Part shown: in pieces, positions 9,047 to 17,163 of the stretch
Position numbering within the stretch: the first letter of the stretch is position 1
How the letters are laid out: the number at the start of each line of letters is the position of its first letter
Assembly: GCF_900113905.1 (NCBI RefSeq)
Contig: NZ_FORC01000001.1
Span: 1,610,060 to 1,674,059 of the forward strand
DNA length: 64,000 nt
Reading direction: 5' to 3'
DNA from: Phytopseudomonas argentinensis
GTDB lineage: Bacteria > Pseudomonadota > Gammaproteobacteria > Pseudomonadales > Pseudomonadaceae
Position numbers and translations under genes: made by a program
The notes under the pieces: generated by a model
What the model was told of the DNA's origin: nothing
The model's input: only the letters and a program-made list of their open reading frames with translations
Databases searched by the model: none

Positions 9047-11604
9047 CAGAGCACCTCCTCGGTAACGGGAATCAGGTGAAGTTCGCTGGCGCTCATCGGC
9101 CGACGCTGGCCGCGCTCCTTGACGAAATGAATGTCCGGGTCGGCGCGCTTGTCGTTGACGAAGGTGCGGAAGCGCTTGAGCTTTTCCGGGTCGTTCAGGG
9201 CACCGGCCCACTCGCACTCGTAGCGGTCGACCACCAGCTGCATCTGCGCCTCCAGCTCGGCGCCGAGGCCCAGGCTATCGTCGAGAATCACCGCCTTGAG
9301 GTAATCCAGGCCGCCCTCCAGCGACTCGCGCCATACCGAGGTGCGCTGCAGCTTGTCAGCGGTGCGCACATAGAACATCAGCACGCGGTCGATGGTGCGG
9401 ATCAGCGCTTCGTCATCCAGGTCGGTGGCGAACAGTTCGGCGTGCCGCGGGCGCATGCCGCCGTTGCCGCACACGTAGAGGTTCCAGCCCTTGTCGGTGG
9501 CTATCACGCCGATGTCCTTGCTCTGCGCCTCGGCGCACTCGCGGGTGCAGCCGCTGACCGCGAACTTGATCTTGTGCGGCGCGCGCAGGCCCTTGTAACG
9601 GTCCTCCAGGCGCAGCGCCATGCCGACGCTGTCCTGCACGCCGTAGCGGCACCAGGTGCTGCCCACACAGGACTTCACGGTACGCAGCGACTTGCCGTAG
9701 GCATGCCCGGTCTCGAAACCGGCGGCGATCAGCTCGCTCCAGATGTCCGGCAGTTCGTGCAGCTGCGCACCAAACAGGTCGATGCGCTGGCCGCCGGTGA
9801 TCTTGGTGTAGAGGTCATATTTCTTCGCCACGGCGCCGATGGCCAGCAGGCCGTCCGGGGTGATCTCGCCGCCGGGAATGCGCGGCACCACCGAATAGGT
9901 ACCGTTCTTCTGCATGTTGGCCATGAAGGTGTCGTTGGTGTCCTGCAGCGGAATCAGCGCCGGGTCGGTGATCGGCTGGTTCCAGCACGAGGCGAGGATC
10001 GAACCCACCGCCGGCTTGCAGATGTCGCAGCCGGTGTGGCCGCGGCCATGCTTGGCCAGCAGCTCCTCGAAACTGAGCACACCCTCCACCCGCACGATGG
10101 CGTACAGCTCCTGGCGGGTATGGGCGAAGTGCTCGCAGAGGCTCTTGTCGACTGCCACGCCGCGGGCGCTCAGCTCGTGCTCGAAGACCTGCTTGAGCAG
10201 GGCGCTGCAGCCACCGCAGCCGCTGCCGGCCTTGGTGATGGCTTTCAGCTCGCCGAGGTCGGTGATACCCGCGTCGACCTGGCAGCACACCGCGCCCTTG
10301 CTGACGTTGTGGCAGGAGCAAATGGTCGCGGTATCCGGTAACGCATCGGCGCCCAGGGTCGGCGTACCGTGGGAGAGAGGCAGGATCAGGCTCGACGGAT
10401 CGGCAGGCAGCTTGATGCCGTTCTGGGCGTACTGCAGCAGGGCGTCGTAATAGCTGTTGTCGCCCACCAGTACCGCACCGATAACGTGTTGGCCATCCGG
10501 GGAGACCACCAGGCGGCGGTAGCTGGCATTGGCTTCGTCGATGTAGCGATAGCTCTTGGCGCCCGGCGTCACCGCGTGGGCATCACCGATGGAGCCGACA
10601 TCGACGCCTAGCAGCTTGAGCTTGGTCGACATGTCGGCGCCGGTGAAGGGTTCATGGGGCTCACCGGCCAGTTGCGCGGCCACGGCGCGGGCCATGCTGT
10701 AGCCAGGCGCCACCAGGCCGAATACCGTGCCATTCCAGGACGCGCACTCGCCGATGGCGAAAATCGCCGGATCGCTGGTGCGGCAATCATTGTCGACCAC
10801 CACGCCACCGCGGGCGGCGACCTCCAGGCCGGCAGCACGGCCCAGGGCGTCCTGGGGGCGAATGCCGGCGGAGAACACGATCAGGTCGGTCTCCAGGTAT
10901 TCACCGTCGTTGAAATTCATGCGGTAGGCGTATTCCTCGCCAATGACGATCTCCTGGGTGGCGCGCGACAGGTGCACGCCAACGCCAAGGGCCTCGATAC
11001 GTGCCCGCAGCGCATCGCCGCCGTCGGCATCCAGCTGCACGGGCATCAGGCGCGGCGCAAATTCCACTACGTGAGCTTCCAGGCCCAGGGACTTGAGGGC
11101 ATTGGCCGCCTCCAGGCCGAGCAGACCGCCGCCGACCACCACGCCACGCCGGGCACCGGCCGCTGCAGCGCGGATGGCGTCGAGGTCGTCCAGGGTGCGG
11201 TAGACCAGGCGCGAATTGCCCTCGGCGCCCGGGATTGGCGGCACGAACGGATAGGAGCCGGTGGCCAGCACCAGGCGGTCGTAGCCGCGACGCCCGAGGC
11301 TGGTGACGATTTCGCGCTTGTCGCGGTCGATCTCCAGCACCTGCTCGCCGAGGTGCAGGTGCACGCCGTTGTGGGCGTACAGTTCCGGCTCGCCAAGGGC
11401 CAGGGCTTCGGCGTCCTTGCCGGAGAAGTATTCGGACAGGTGCACACGGTCGTAGGCGCGCTGACGCTCTTCGCCAAATACATGAAGCTGATAGCGATGC
11501 AGGGCGCCGCTGGCGATCAGTTGCTCGACGCAATGGTGGCCGACCATGCCGTTGCCGATGACGATCAGGTTCTCGCGCTTGATCGATGTGACGATGGAAT
11601 TCAT
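9046..11604 (-). CDS. nirB: Assimilatory NAD(P)H-nitrite reductase large subunit
   Basis: The 852-residue enzyme reduces nitrite to ammonium. In order: an FAD-binding fold (VIGNGMVGHHCVEQL at the start), an NAD(P) fold (GVVVGGGLLGLEAANAL), a BFD-like [2Fe-2S] domain with Cys429, Cys431 (CSCHNVSKG) and the CGGC pair near 463, a second BFD-like half (GCDICKP), then the sirohaem/[4Fe-4S] half-domains with CVGSTWC (about 646-652) and SGCTREC (about 684-688). Length fits the family (about 850). The ATG at 11604 has AGAGGGCAGG upstream; codons further upstream fall in the untranslated leader. It heads nirB-nirD-FNT-phosphatase/kinase. No nitrate reductase follows nirD, unlike PAO1. Confidence 0.97.
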   Translation of the reverse strand: MNSIVTSIKRENLIVIGNGMVGHHCVEQLIASGALHRYQLHVFGEERQRAYDRVHLSEYFSGKDAEALALGEPELYAHNGVHLHLGEQVLEIDRDKREIVTSLGRRGYDRLVLATGSYPFVPPIPGAEGNSRLVYRTLDDLDAIRAAAAGARRGVVVGGGLLGLEAANALKSLGLEAHVVEFAPRLMPVQLDADGGDALRARIEALGVGVHLSRATQEIVIGEEYAYRMNFNDGEYLETDLIVFSAGIRPQDALGRAAGLEVAARGGVVVDNDCRTSDPAIFAIGECASWNGTVFGLVAPGYSMARAVAAQLAGEPHEPFTGADMSTKLKLLGVDVGSIGDAHAVTPGAKSYRYIDEANASYRRLVVSPDGQHVIGAVLVGDNSYYDALLQYAQNGIKLPADPSSLILPLSHGTPTLGADALPDTATICSCHNVSKGAVCCQVDAGITDLGELKAITKAGSGCGGCSALLKQVFEHELSARGVAVDKSLCEHFAHTRQELYAIVRVEGVLSFEELLAKHGRGHTGCDICKPAVGSILASCWNQPITDPALIPLQDTNDTFMANMQKNGTYSVVPRIPGGEITPDGLLAIGAVAKKYDLYTKITGGQRIDLFGAQLHELPDIWSELIAAGFETGHAYGKSLRTVKSCVGSTWCRYGVQDSVGMALRLEDRYKGLRAPHKIKFAVSGCTRECAEAQSKDIGVIATDKGWNLYVCGNGGMRPRHAELFATDLDDEALIRTIDRVLMFYVRTADKLQRTSVWRESLEGGLDYLKAVILDDSLGLGAELEAQMQLVVDRYECEWAGALNDPEKLKRFRTFVNDKRADPDIHFVKERGQRRPMSASELHLIPVTEEVL

Positions 11605-11676
11605 AGCCTGCCCTCTGTCTGCTGCGCTATCACGGTTTTGCAAAGCCCCAAGGCTGGCCACTAGAAACGGCAGGCC

Positions 11677-11719
11677 AAAAAAAAGACGCCTGGAGCTGTT
11701 GTCAGCTTCAGGCGTCTTT
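11677..11719 (-). terminator. Intrinsic terminator inside the nirB leader (attenuator)
   Basis: On the minus strand AAAGACGCCTG (11719-11709) pairs with CAGGCGTCTTT (11692-11682), and the stem continues through AGCTG/CAGCT after one mismatch to a 4-base loop. Eight T residues follow. This is a strong terminator, yet it lies about 75 bases before the nirB start and downstream of the promoter candidate, so it must be read through for nirB to be expressed. This is the layout of NasT/NasR (ANTAR) antitermination leaders. Confidence 0.85.
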
Positions 11720-11740
11720 GCCTTGGATTCGGTTATGTGG

Positions 11741-11761
11741 GGTGAGCACTGCCTGCTCACC
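11741..11761 (-). promoter_or_regulatory. Upstream hairpin of the nirB leader
   Basis: GGTGAGCA (11741-11748) and TGCTCACC (11754-11761) form a perfect 8-bp stem with a 5-base loop, extendable outward through GG/CC pairs and flanked by a weaker CCCAT/ATGGG hairpin (minus strand) just above it. Consecutive small hairpins before a terminator are what ANTAR antiterminator proteins such as NasT recognise. I could not match the exact hexaloop consensus by eye. Confidence 0.5.
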
Positions 11762-11794
11762 GGCCCCATTTATGATGGGTGCACAGCTTCGATA

Positions 11795-11809
11795 GCAGAG
11801 AGCATGCCA
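11795..11809 (-). promoter_or_regulatory. Sigma-54 (-24/-12) promoter candidate for nirB
   Basis: The minus strand reads TGGCATGCTCTCTGC. Against TGGCACG-N4-TTGC it matches 9 of 11 fixed positions, with the essential GG and GC dinucleotides at the correct 12-base spacing. Transcription would start near 11784, giving a leader of about 180 bases that contains the hairpins and the terminator. RpoN/NtrC control of nitrite assimilation is established in Pseudomonas; the assignment here rests on the match and its position. Confidence 0.65.
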
Positions 11810-11997
11810 ATGAACCGAAATATGTATGGAGAGCGCGTGGAATCTGGCTCGGCGAGCTCAGATAGAAAACAGTGGCTGGCGCGAGGTGCGAACCAAAATG
11901 AGGCAAGGAGCCCTGAAGCTCACCATTTCGAGGCAGTTGAGATGGGCTTCGACGTGAAATGGGTGATGAGCGAATAAAGCTCATCCCATTGGGGACC

Positions 11998-12029
11998 GGG
12001 CCACGCCCTCGAATTCACGGGCATGGCCC
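11998..12029. repeat. Inverted repeat between nirB and the RIO kinase gene
   Basis: GGGCCA-C-GCCC and GGGC-A-TGGCCC form an 11-position stem with one mismatch and a 10-base loop. It has no T-run on either strand. It may be a REP-like palindrome; it sits upstream of the nirB promoter and downstream of no gene on the plus strand. Confidence 0.4.
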
Positions 12030-12071
12030 GTTCCCACAAAGTACGTTGACACCACGGGATGGGCGGGCCGT

Positions 12072-12114
12072 GTAGGTATAACCCAGCAAACCCGATGGGT
12101 TACACCCAGCCTAC
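12072..12114. repeat. GTAGG...CCTAC interspersed palindrome
   Basis: GTAGG (12072) and CCTAC (12110-12114) flank an inner inverted repeat TAACCCA/TGGGTTA. This matches the general form of the short GTAGG-type repeats scattered in Pseudomonas intergenic DNA. It lies about 30 bases after the RIO kinase stop codon and could also act as its transcription stop or mRNA-stabilising hairpin. Confidence 0.55.
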
Positions 12115-12143
12115 GACTCCCACTCAGCAGCGCCGTGGGCGGC

Positions 12144-13031
12144 TCACCGCTCCCAGGGCGGCGGCGGCTCCTGATCCTTGGGCTCGTCGTCGGCGTTGAG
12201 CGCCGCCTGGCGGCGCGCTTCGTCGGCCAGGGCGGCCTTGATCTCGCGCATCACCGCGTCGATGTCGGCTTCTTCTTCGGGGTCATCGAATTCACCGGTC
12301 AGCACGCTATCGGGGGTCAGCTTGCCGTCTTCGTAGAGCGCCCACATTTCCTTGGCGTACTTGGTGAACTTGAGCTCCGGGGCGAACTGGCCGAAATAGG
12401 CGGCCATATTGCCGACGTCGCGCTCGAGCATCTTGAAGGCGTGGTTGTTGCCCGCCGCGTCTACCGCCTGGGGCAGGTCGATGATCACCGGGCCTTCCGG
12501 GCCGAGCAGCACGTTGAACTCGGAGAGGTCGCCATGTACCAGGCCGGCGCAGAGCATCTTGACGATCTCGTCGATCATGAAGGCGTGGAATTCGCGAGCG
12601 TCCTCCGGGTGCAGGTCGACATCGTTGAGGCGCGGCGCTACACCACCCTCGCCGTCGGTGACCAACTCCATGAGCAGTACGCCCTCGAGGAAGTCATAGG
12701 GCTTGGGCACGCGAACGCCAGCATTGGCCAGACGAAACAGGGCAGCCACCTCGGCGTTCTGCCAGGCATCTTCCTGGCCCTTGCGGCCGTACTTGGAACC
12801 CTTGGCCATGGCCCGGGCATCCCGGCTGTTACGTACCTTGCGACCTTCCTGGTACTCGGCGGCCTGGCGGAAACCGCGCTTGTTGGCCTCCTTGTAGACC
12901 TTGGCGCAACGCAACTCGGAGCCGCAACGCACCACATAGACCGCTGCTTCCTTGCCGCTCATCAAAGGGCGAATCACCTCGTCCACCAGGCCGTCCTCGA
13001 CCAGGGGCTCAATGCGTTTTGGCGTCTTCAT
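12144..13031 (-). CDS. RIO-type atypical serine kinase
   Basis: This 295-residue protein has the RIO kinase signature: a short nucleotide-binding lobe (GKEAAVYVVRCGSELRCAKVYKE), catalytic loop VHGDLSEFNVLL (Asp and Asn present) and metal loop VIIDLPQAVDA. The C-terminal 60 residues are acidic and end in a proline-rich tail (EPPPPWER), outside the kinase core. Bacterial RIO proteins of this kind are common in Pseudomonas, but their substrates are unknown; in archaea and eukaryotes the family acts in ribosome maturation. It is monocistronic, and its start has only a weak ribosome-binding site. Confidence 0.85.
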   Translation of the reverse strand: MKTPKRIEPLVEDGLVDEVIRPLMSGKEAAVYVVRCGSELRCAKVYKEANKRGFRQAAEYQEGRKVRNSRDARAMAKGSKYGRKGQEDAWQNAEVAALFRLANAGVRVPKPYDFLEGVLLMELVTDGEGGVAPRLNDVDLHPEDAREFHAFMIDEIVKMLCAGLVHGDLSEFNVLLGPEGPVIIDLPQAVDAAGNNHAFKMLERDVGNMAAYFGQFAPELKFTKYAKEMWALYEDGKLTPDSVLTGEFDDPEEEADIDAVMREIKAALADEARRQAALNADDEPKDQEPPPPWER

Positions 13032-13260
13032 CAGCTTTTATCGGGGTCCTCAGTGGTCTATGCGGCCCTTTTATACGGCAATCCTGGGGCAGCGCACAGC
13101 CCATGGCGGAAATGCGCCGGTCAATCCGCTTTGAAAGCGCGATTGGCACTGGCGCGCAAGAGGCCGGATACCGACAATTTAAGTGCTGTTGCCCTTCATC
13201 GCGCGCGGCGGGTGGCGAGCGAAGGGGAAACCGAGCTTGGTATCGTTACAGGAGATGAAC

Positions 13261-14304
13261 ATGTCGGAAGAATGCCGCTGGCAAGCCGTATGTGAGCGCG
13301 ACGCGGCTCATGACGGGCAATTCGTCTTCGCAGTACGCTCGACCGGCATCTATTGCCGGCCCAGCTGCCCGGCTCGGCGACCGAAACGCGAAAACGTCAG
13401 TTTCTACCACAGCCCGCCCCAGGCCGAAGCGGCAGGCTACCGACCCTGTAAACGCTGCACGCCCCAGGGCAGCAGCCCTGCCGAACAGCTCGATGCGCTG
13501 GTTACCGCGGCCTGCCGCCTGCTCGACCAGGCCGACAAGCCGCTGGCCTTGAATGAACTGGCTGCTCGCATCGGGCTGTCCGCCTCACACCTGGCCAGGG
13601 CCTTCAAGGCGCGCACCGGCCTTACCCCCAAGGCCTGGGCCTGCGCGCGCCAGCGCGAGCGCCTGGCGGTCAGCCTGCCCGGTGCCGGGTCAGTGCTGGA
13701 GGCGGCGCTGAACAGCGGCTACAACGATACCCGCGCGCTCTACCAACAGGCCGACGGCATCACCCTGGGCAGCCGGCGCCTGGGCTCCCCAGGTGAAACC
13801 CTGCAGGTGATCGTGGCCCCCTGCCCGCTCGGCTACCTGCTGCTGGCCGGCAGCGACAACGGCTTGTGCGCGTTGCTGTTCGGCGATTCGGCGGCGGCAG
13901 TGGAAGCCGAACTGCGCCAGCGCTTTCCAGCAGCGACACTGCAGGCCGATGAAGGCCAGCTGCAAGCCTCGCTGAATGCCGTGTTGCAGCAGATCGACGA
14001 ACCCGCTCGCGCTGCCAGGCTGCCGTTGGATTTGCGTGGCACGGCGTTCCAGCAGCGCGTCTGGCAGGCCCTGCGCGCCATTCCCGTGGGGCAGACGCGC
14101 ACTTACGGGCAACTGGCGGCATCGCTCGGCAGCCATCCCCGTGCCATCGCCCGCGCCTGCGCCAGCAACCCAGTGGGCCTGCTGGTGCCCTGCCACCGGG
14201 TGACCGCGGCCGACGGCAGCCTTGGTGGCTACCGCTGGGGGACGGCGCGCAAGGCCGCCTTGCTGAAGACCGAAACCGAAATTCGTGAAGTGAAGACTCC
14301 ATAG
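13261..14304 (+). CDS. ada: Ada: methylation-response regulator and DNA methyltransferase
   Basis: The 347-residue protein combines three parts. Residues 1-75 hold the zinc domain with Cys32, Cys36, Cys63 and Cys66 (YCRPSCPARRP, RPCKRC) that repairs methylphosphotriesters and thereby switches the protein on. Residues 80-180 are an AraC-type DNA-binding domain. The C-terminal domain is O6-methylguanine-DNA methyltransferase with the acceptor Cys311 in VPCHRVTAADGSLGGYRWG. I start at 13261 because GGAG lies six bases before it; the ATG two codons upstream touches that site. No alkB or alkA follows; the next gene is convergent. The second half of the AraC domain (SGYNDTRALYQQADGIT) is typical of Ada. 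Confidence 0.95.
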   Translation: MSEECRWQAVCERDAAHDGQFVFAVRSTGIYCRPSCPARRPKRENVSFYHSPPQAEAAGYRPCKRCTPQGSSPAEQLDALVTAACRLLDQADKPLALNELAARIGLSASHLARAFKARTGLTPKAWACARQRERLAVSLPGAGSVLEAALNSGYNDTRALYQQADGITLGSRRLGSPGETLQVIVAPCPLGYLLLAGSDNGLCALLFGDSAAAVEAELRQRFPAATLQADEGQLQASLNAVLQQIDEPARAARLPLDLRGTAFQQRVWQALRAIPVGQTRTYGQLAASLGSHPRAIARACASNPVGLLVPCHRVTAADGSLGGYRWGTARKAALLKTETEIREVKTP

Positions 14305-14381
14305 CCTGGCGTGGAGCGCAGTGATACCCAGGACAGCACGCCAGATGTCGCTGCGCTCGACCCGGGCCACATCGAACCGGC

Positions 14382-15659
14382 TCAGCGCTCCAGAATCGCC
14401 GTCACGCCCTGCCCACCCGCGGCGCAGATGGAAATCAGGCCGCGGCCCTCACCGGCGACCGCCAGCAGCTTGGCCAGGTTGGCGACGATCCGCCCGCCGG
14501 TGGCAGCGAATGGATGGCCGGCCGCCAGGGAGCTGCCCTTGACGTTGAGCCTGGCGCGATCGATGCTGCCCAGCGGTTGTTCCAGGCCCAGCCGCTCTCG
14601 GCAGTACTCGGCATCCTCCCAGGCCTTGAGCGTGCACAGCACCTGGGCGGCGAAGGCCTCATGGATCTCGTAGTAGTCGAAATCCTGCAGACCCAGGCCG
14701 TTGCGCGCCAATAGTCGCGGCACGGCGTAAACCGGCGCCATCAGCAGCCCCTCTTTGCCCTTGACGAAATCCACCGCCGCGGCCTCGCCATCACGCCAGT
14801 AGGCGAGAACCGGCAGGCCGCGGGCCTTGGCCCATTCCTCGCTGGCGAGCAGCACCAGGGACGCACCGTCGGTGAGTGGCGTCGAGTTGGCGGCGGTCAA
14901 GGTACCGCGCTGGCCTTTTTCGAATACCGGCTTGAGGGTCGCCAGTTTGGCCAGGTCGATATCGGGGCGCAGGTTCTGGTCGCGGGTCAGCCCCAGAAAC
15001 GGCGTCATCAAGTCATCCTGCCAGCCCTCGGCATAAGCGGCGGCCAGCTTGCGATGGCTGTCCACGGCCAGTTGATCCTGTTCGTCACGGGGGATGGCCC
15101 AGTGTTGCGCCATCAACTCGCAGTGCTGGCCCATCGACAGGCCGGTGCGTGGCTCGCCGTTACGCGGCAGCGAGGGCGCCAGGTGGCGTGGGCGGATCTG
15201 CAGCAACGTCTTGAGCTTGTCGCCGGTGCTCCTGGCCCGATTGGCTTGTAACAGGATCTTGCGCAGGCCCTCGTTCACGCCAATCGGCGCATCCGAAGTG
15301 GTGTCCACGCCGCCGGCGATGCCACAGTCGATCTGCCCCAAGGCGATCTTGTTGGCCACCAGCAGGGCCGCCTCCAACCCCGTGCCGCAGGCTTGCTGCA
15401 AGTCATAGGCCGGGGTTTCGGGCGCCAGGCGCGAGCCGAGCACGCACTCACGGGTCAGGTTGAAATCCCGCGAGTGCTTGAGCACCGCCCCGGCGACCAC
15501 CTCACCGAGGCGCTCGCCATGCAGGTTGTAGCGCTCGACCAGGCCCTCCAGCGCGCTGGTGAGCATGGCCTGATTGCTGGCGGTGGCGTAGGCGCTGTTG
15601 GAGCGGGCGAAGGGGATACGGTTGCCGCCAACGATGGCGACCCGGCGCGGCAGGCTCAT
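14382..15659 (-). CDS. Thiolase, acetyl-CoA C-acyltransferase (FadI/FadA2-like)
   Basis: A 425-residue thiolase. The nucleophile is Cys91 in QQACGTGLEAA; the C-terminal half has the HEAFAAQ and GHPFAATGGR active-site blocks and the second cysteine in ICAAGGQG. The long form with about 425 residues is closer to FadI or mycobacterial FadA2 than to 390-residue PhaA/FadA. It would cleave or condense acyl-CoAs in fatty-acid turnover. It is divergent from the fabG-like gene, sharing a 148-base spacer with a palindromic site. No fadB/fadJ partner lies next to it. Confidence 0.9.
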   Translation of the reverse strand: MSLPRRVAIVGGNRIPFARSNSAYATASNQAMLTSALEGLVERYNLHGERLGEVVAGAVLKHSRDFNLTRECVLGSRLAPETPAYDLQQACGTGLEAALLVANKIALGQIDCGIAGGVDTTSDAPIGVNEGLRKILLQANRARSTGDKLKTLLQIRPRHLAPSLPRNGEPRTGLSMGQHCELMAQHWAIPRDEQDQLAVDSHRKLAAAYAEGWQDDLMTPFLGLTRDQNLRPDIDLAKLATLKPVFEKGQRGTLTAANSTPLTDGASLVLLASEEWAKARGLPVLAYWRDGEAAAVDFVKGKEGLLMAPVYAVPRLLARNGLGLQDFDYYEIHEAFAAQVLCTLKAWEDAEYCRERLGLEQPLGSIDRARLNVKGSSLAAGHPFAATGGRIVANLAKLLAVAGEGRGLISICAAGGQGVTAILER

Positions 15660-15766
15660 GTACGGCTCCTTGCAGTAATATTCTGCGGCACTTTAGGGTG
15701 CCGATTTACCGACACGGTGGCCGGTCATTGGGCTGCTGTCGATGCATGAAACGAGTGATGGCGTAC

Positions 15767-15780
15767 AGTGGTCAACCACT
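15767..15780. promoter_or_regulatory. Palindromic operator candidate between thiolase and FabG-like genes
   Basis: AGTGGT-CA-ACCACT is a perfect 6+6 palindrome in the spacer between two divergent lipid-metabolism genes, 28 bases before the ATG at 15808. Its TGGT/ACCA halves recall sites of GntR/TetR-type fatty-acid regulators such as FadR, but the spacing differs from the E. coli FadR site. The regulator is not identified. Confidence 0.4.
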
Positions 15781-15807
15781 TTGAGTTTCAGCCCTGGAGT
15801 CTGTTCC

Positions 15808-17163
15808 ATGTCCGATCGCTACCTCAACTTCGCCAATACGCCGGCGGGCCGCCGCCTGGTCGGTGCGCTCGGCCTGCCTGCGCCATTGCCACTGGAGCGC
15901 TGGGTGGCAGGTCGTAACCGGCCATTGGAAGGAGCCTTGCTGATCGGTGGCGAGGGCGACCTGGGCGCCGCCGTGGCGGGCTTCGCCAACCGCCTGACCG
16001 ACCAGCAGTTCGCGCCCCGTGACGAACAGTTCGGCCTGCCACGCTGGACCGCCGAGCACGGCCCCAAGCTCAAGGGCCTGGTGTTCGATGCCAGCAGCCT
16101 GGCCCGCTTCGAGGAACTCGATGCCCTGCGCCAGTTCTTTCAGCCGGCGCTGAAGAACCTCGATCGCTGCCCCCATGTGGTGGTGCTCGGCCGTGCCCCA
16201 CAGACCCTCGACGATCCCCAGGCGTCCAGCGTGCAGCGCGCCCTGGAAGGTTTCACCCGCTCGCTGGCCAAGGAGATTCGCCGCGGAGGCACGGTGAAAC
16301 TGCTGCATGTCGACCAGGGTGCCGAGTCCCAGCTGGAAGGCGCCCTGCGCTTTCTGCTGTCGCCAAAGAGCGCTTACATATCGGCCCAGGTACTGCGTCT
16401 GCAACCCTGCACCCAGCTGGTCAGCGACTGGACGCGCCCACTGGCCGGCAAGACGGCGCTGGTCACCGGCGCCAGCCGCGGCATCGGCGCGGCCATCGCC
16501 GAAACCCTGGCCCGCGATGGCGCCGAGGTGCTGCTATTGGACGTGCCACCCGCCAAGGATGCCCTCGAGGCCCTGGCCGCCCGCCTCGGCGGCCGCAGCC
16601 TGGCAGTGGATATCTGTGCCGAGGAGGCAGCGGCCCGGCTGGTCGAGGCGCTGCCAGGCGGTGTGGATATCGTCGTGCACAACGCCGGCATTACCCGCGA
16701 CAAGACCCTGGCCAAGATGAGCGAAGAGTTATGGGAGTCGGTGATCGACGTCAACCTGCGCGCGCCCCAGCAACTCACCGAAGCGCTGCTGGCAGCCGGC
16801 ACCTTGCGCGACCACGGCCGCGTGGTGCTGATCGCCTCGCTGAGCGGCATCGCCGGCAATGTCGGGCAGACCAACTACGCGACCAGCAAGGCCGGGCTGA
16901 TCGGCCTTGCCCAGAGCTGGGCGCCGACCCTGGCCGCGCGAGGCATCAGCATCAATGCGGTGGCGCCGGGCTTTATCGAAACCGGCATGACCGCGGCCAT
17001 CCCCTTTACCATCCGCGAAGCCGGCCGGCGCATGAACTCGATGAACCAGGGCGGCCTGCCCCAGGATGTCGCCGAGGCAGTGGCCTGGTTCGCCCAACCC
17101 GGCTCCGGGGCAGTCAGCGGCCAGGTACTGCGGGTCTGCGGGCAGAGCCTGCTGGGCGCCTGA
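15808..17163 (+). CDS. High-molecular-weight 3-oxoacyl reductase (FabG4-like SDR)
   Basis: The 451-residue protein has a C-terminal short-chain dehydrogenase of about 240 residues (TGASRGIGAAIAETLA cofactor loop, VHNAGITRD, catalytic ASLSGIAGNVGQTNYATSKAG with Ser, Tyr and Lys). The N-terminal 200 residues are a degenerate, flavodoxin-like extension. This double architecture defines the FabG4/HMwFabG group, which uses NADH and prefers long acyl-CoA or ACP substrates. Its divergent thiolase and the downstream MaoC dehydratase give three of the four steps of a chain-elongation or beta-oxidation cycle. CTGGAG precedes ATG 15808. It ends base-to-base against the convergent AraC-like gene. Confidence 0.9.
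   Translation: MSDRYLNFANTPAGRRLVGALGLPAPLPLERWVAGRNRPLEGALLIGGEGDLGAAVAGFANRLTDQQFAPRDEQFGLPRWTAEHGPKLKGLVFDASSLARFEELDALRQFFQPALKNLDRCPHVVVLGRAPQTLDDPQASSVQRALEGFTRSLAKEIRRGGTVKLLHVDQGAESQLEGALRFLLSPKSAYISAQVLRLQPCTQLVSDWTRPLAGKTALVTGASRGIGAAIAETLARDGAEVLLLDVPPAKDALEALAARLGGRSLAVDICAEEAAARLVEALPGGVDIVVHNAGITRDKTLAKMSEELWESVIDVNLRAPQQLTEALLAAGTLRDHGRVVLIASLSGIAGNVGQTNYATSKAGLIGLAQSWAPTLAARGISINAVAPGFIETGMTAAIPFTIREAGRRMNSMNQGGLPQDVAEAVAWFAQPGSGAVSGQVLRVCGQSLLGA

Noticed and set aside
12135..13295. A 386-codon plus-strand frame over the RIO kinase gene
   Set aside because: Antisense to a protein with intact kinase motifs; it has no recognisable domain or start site.
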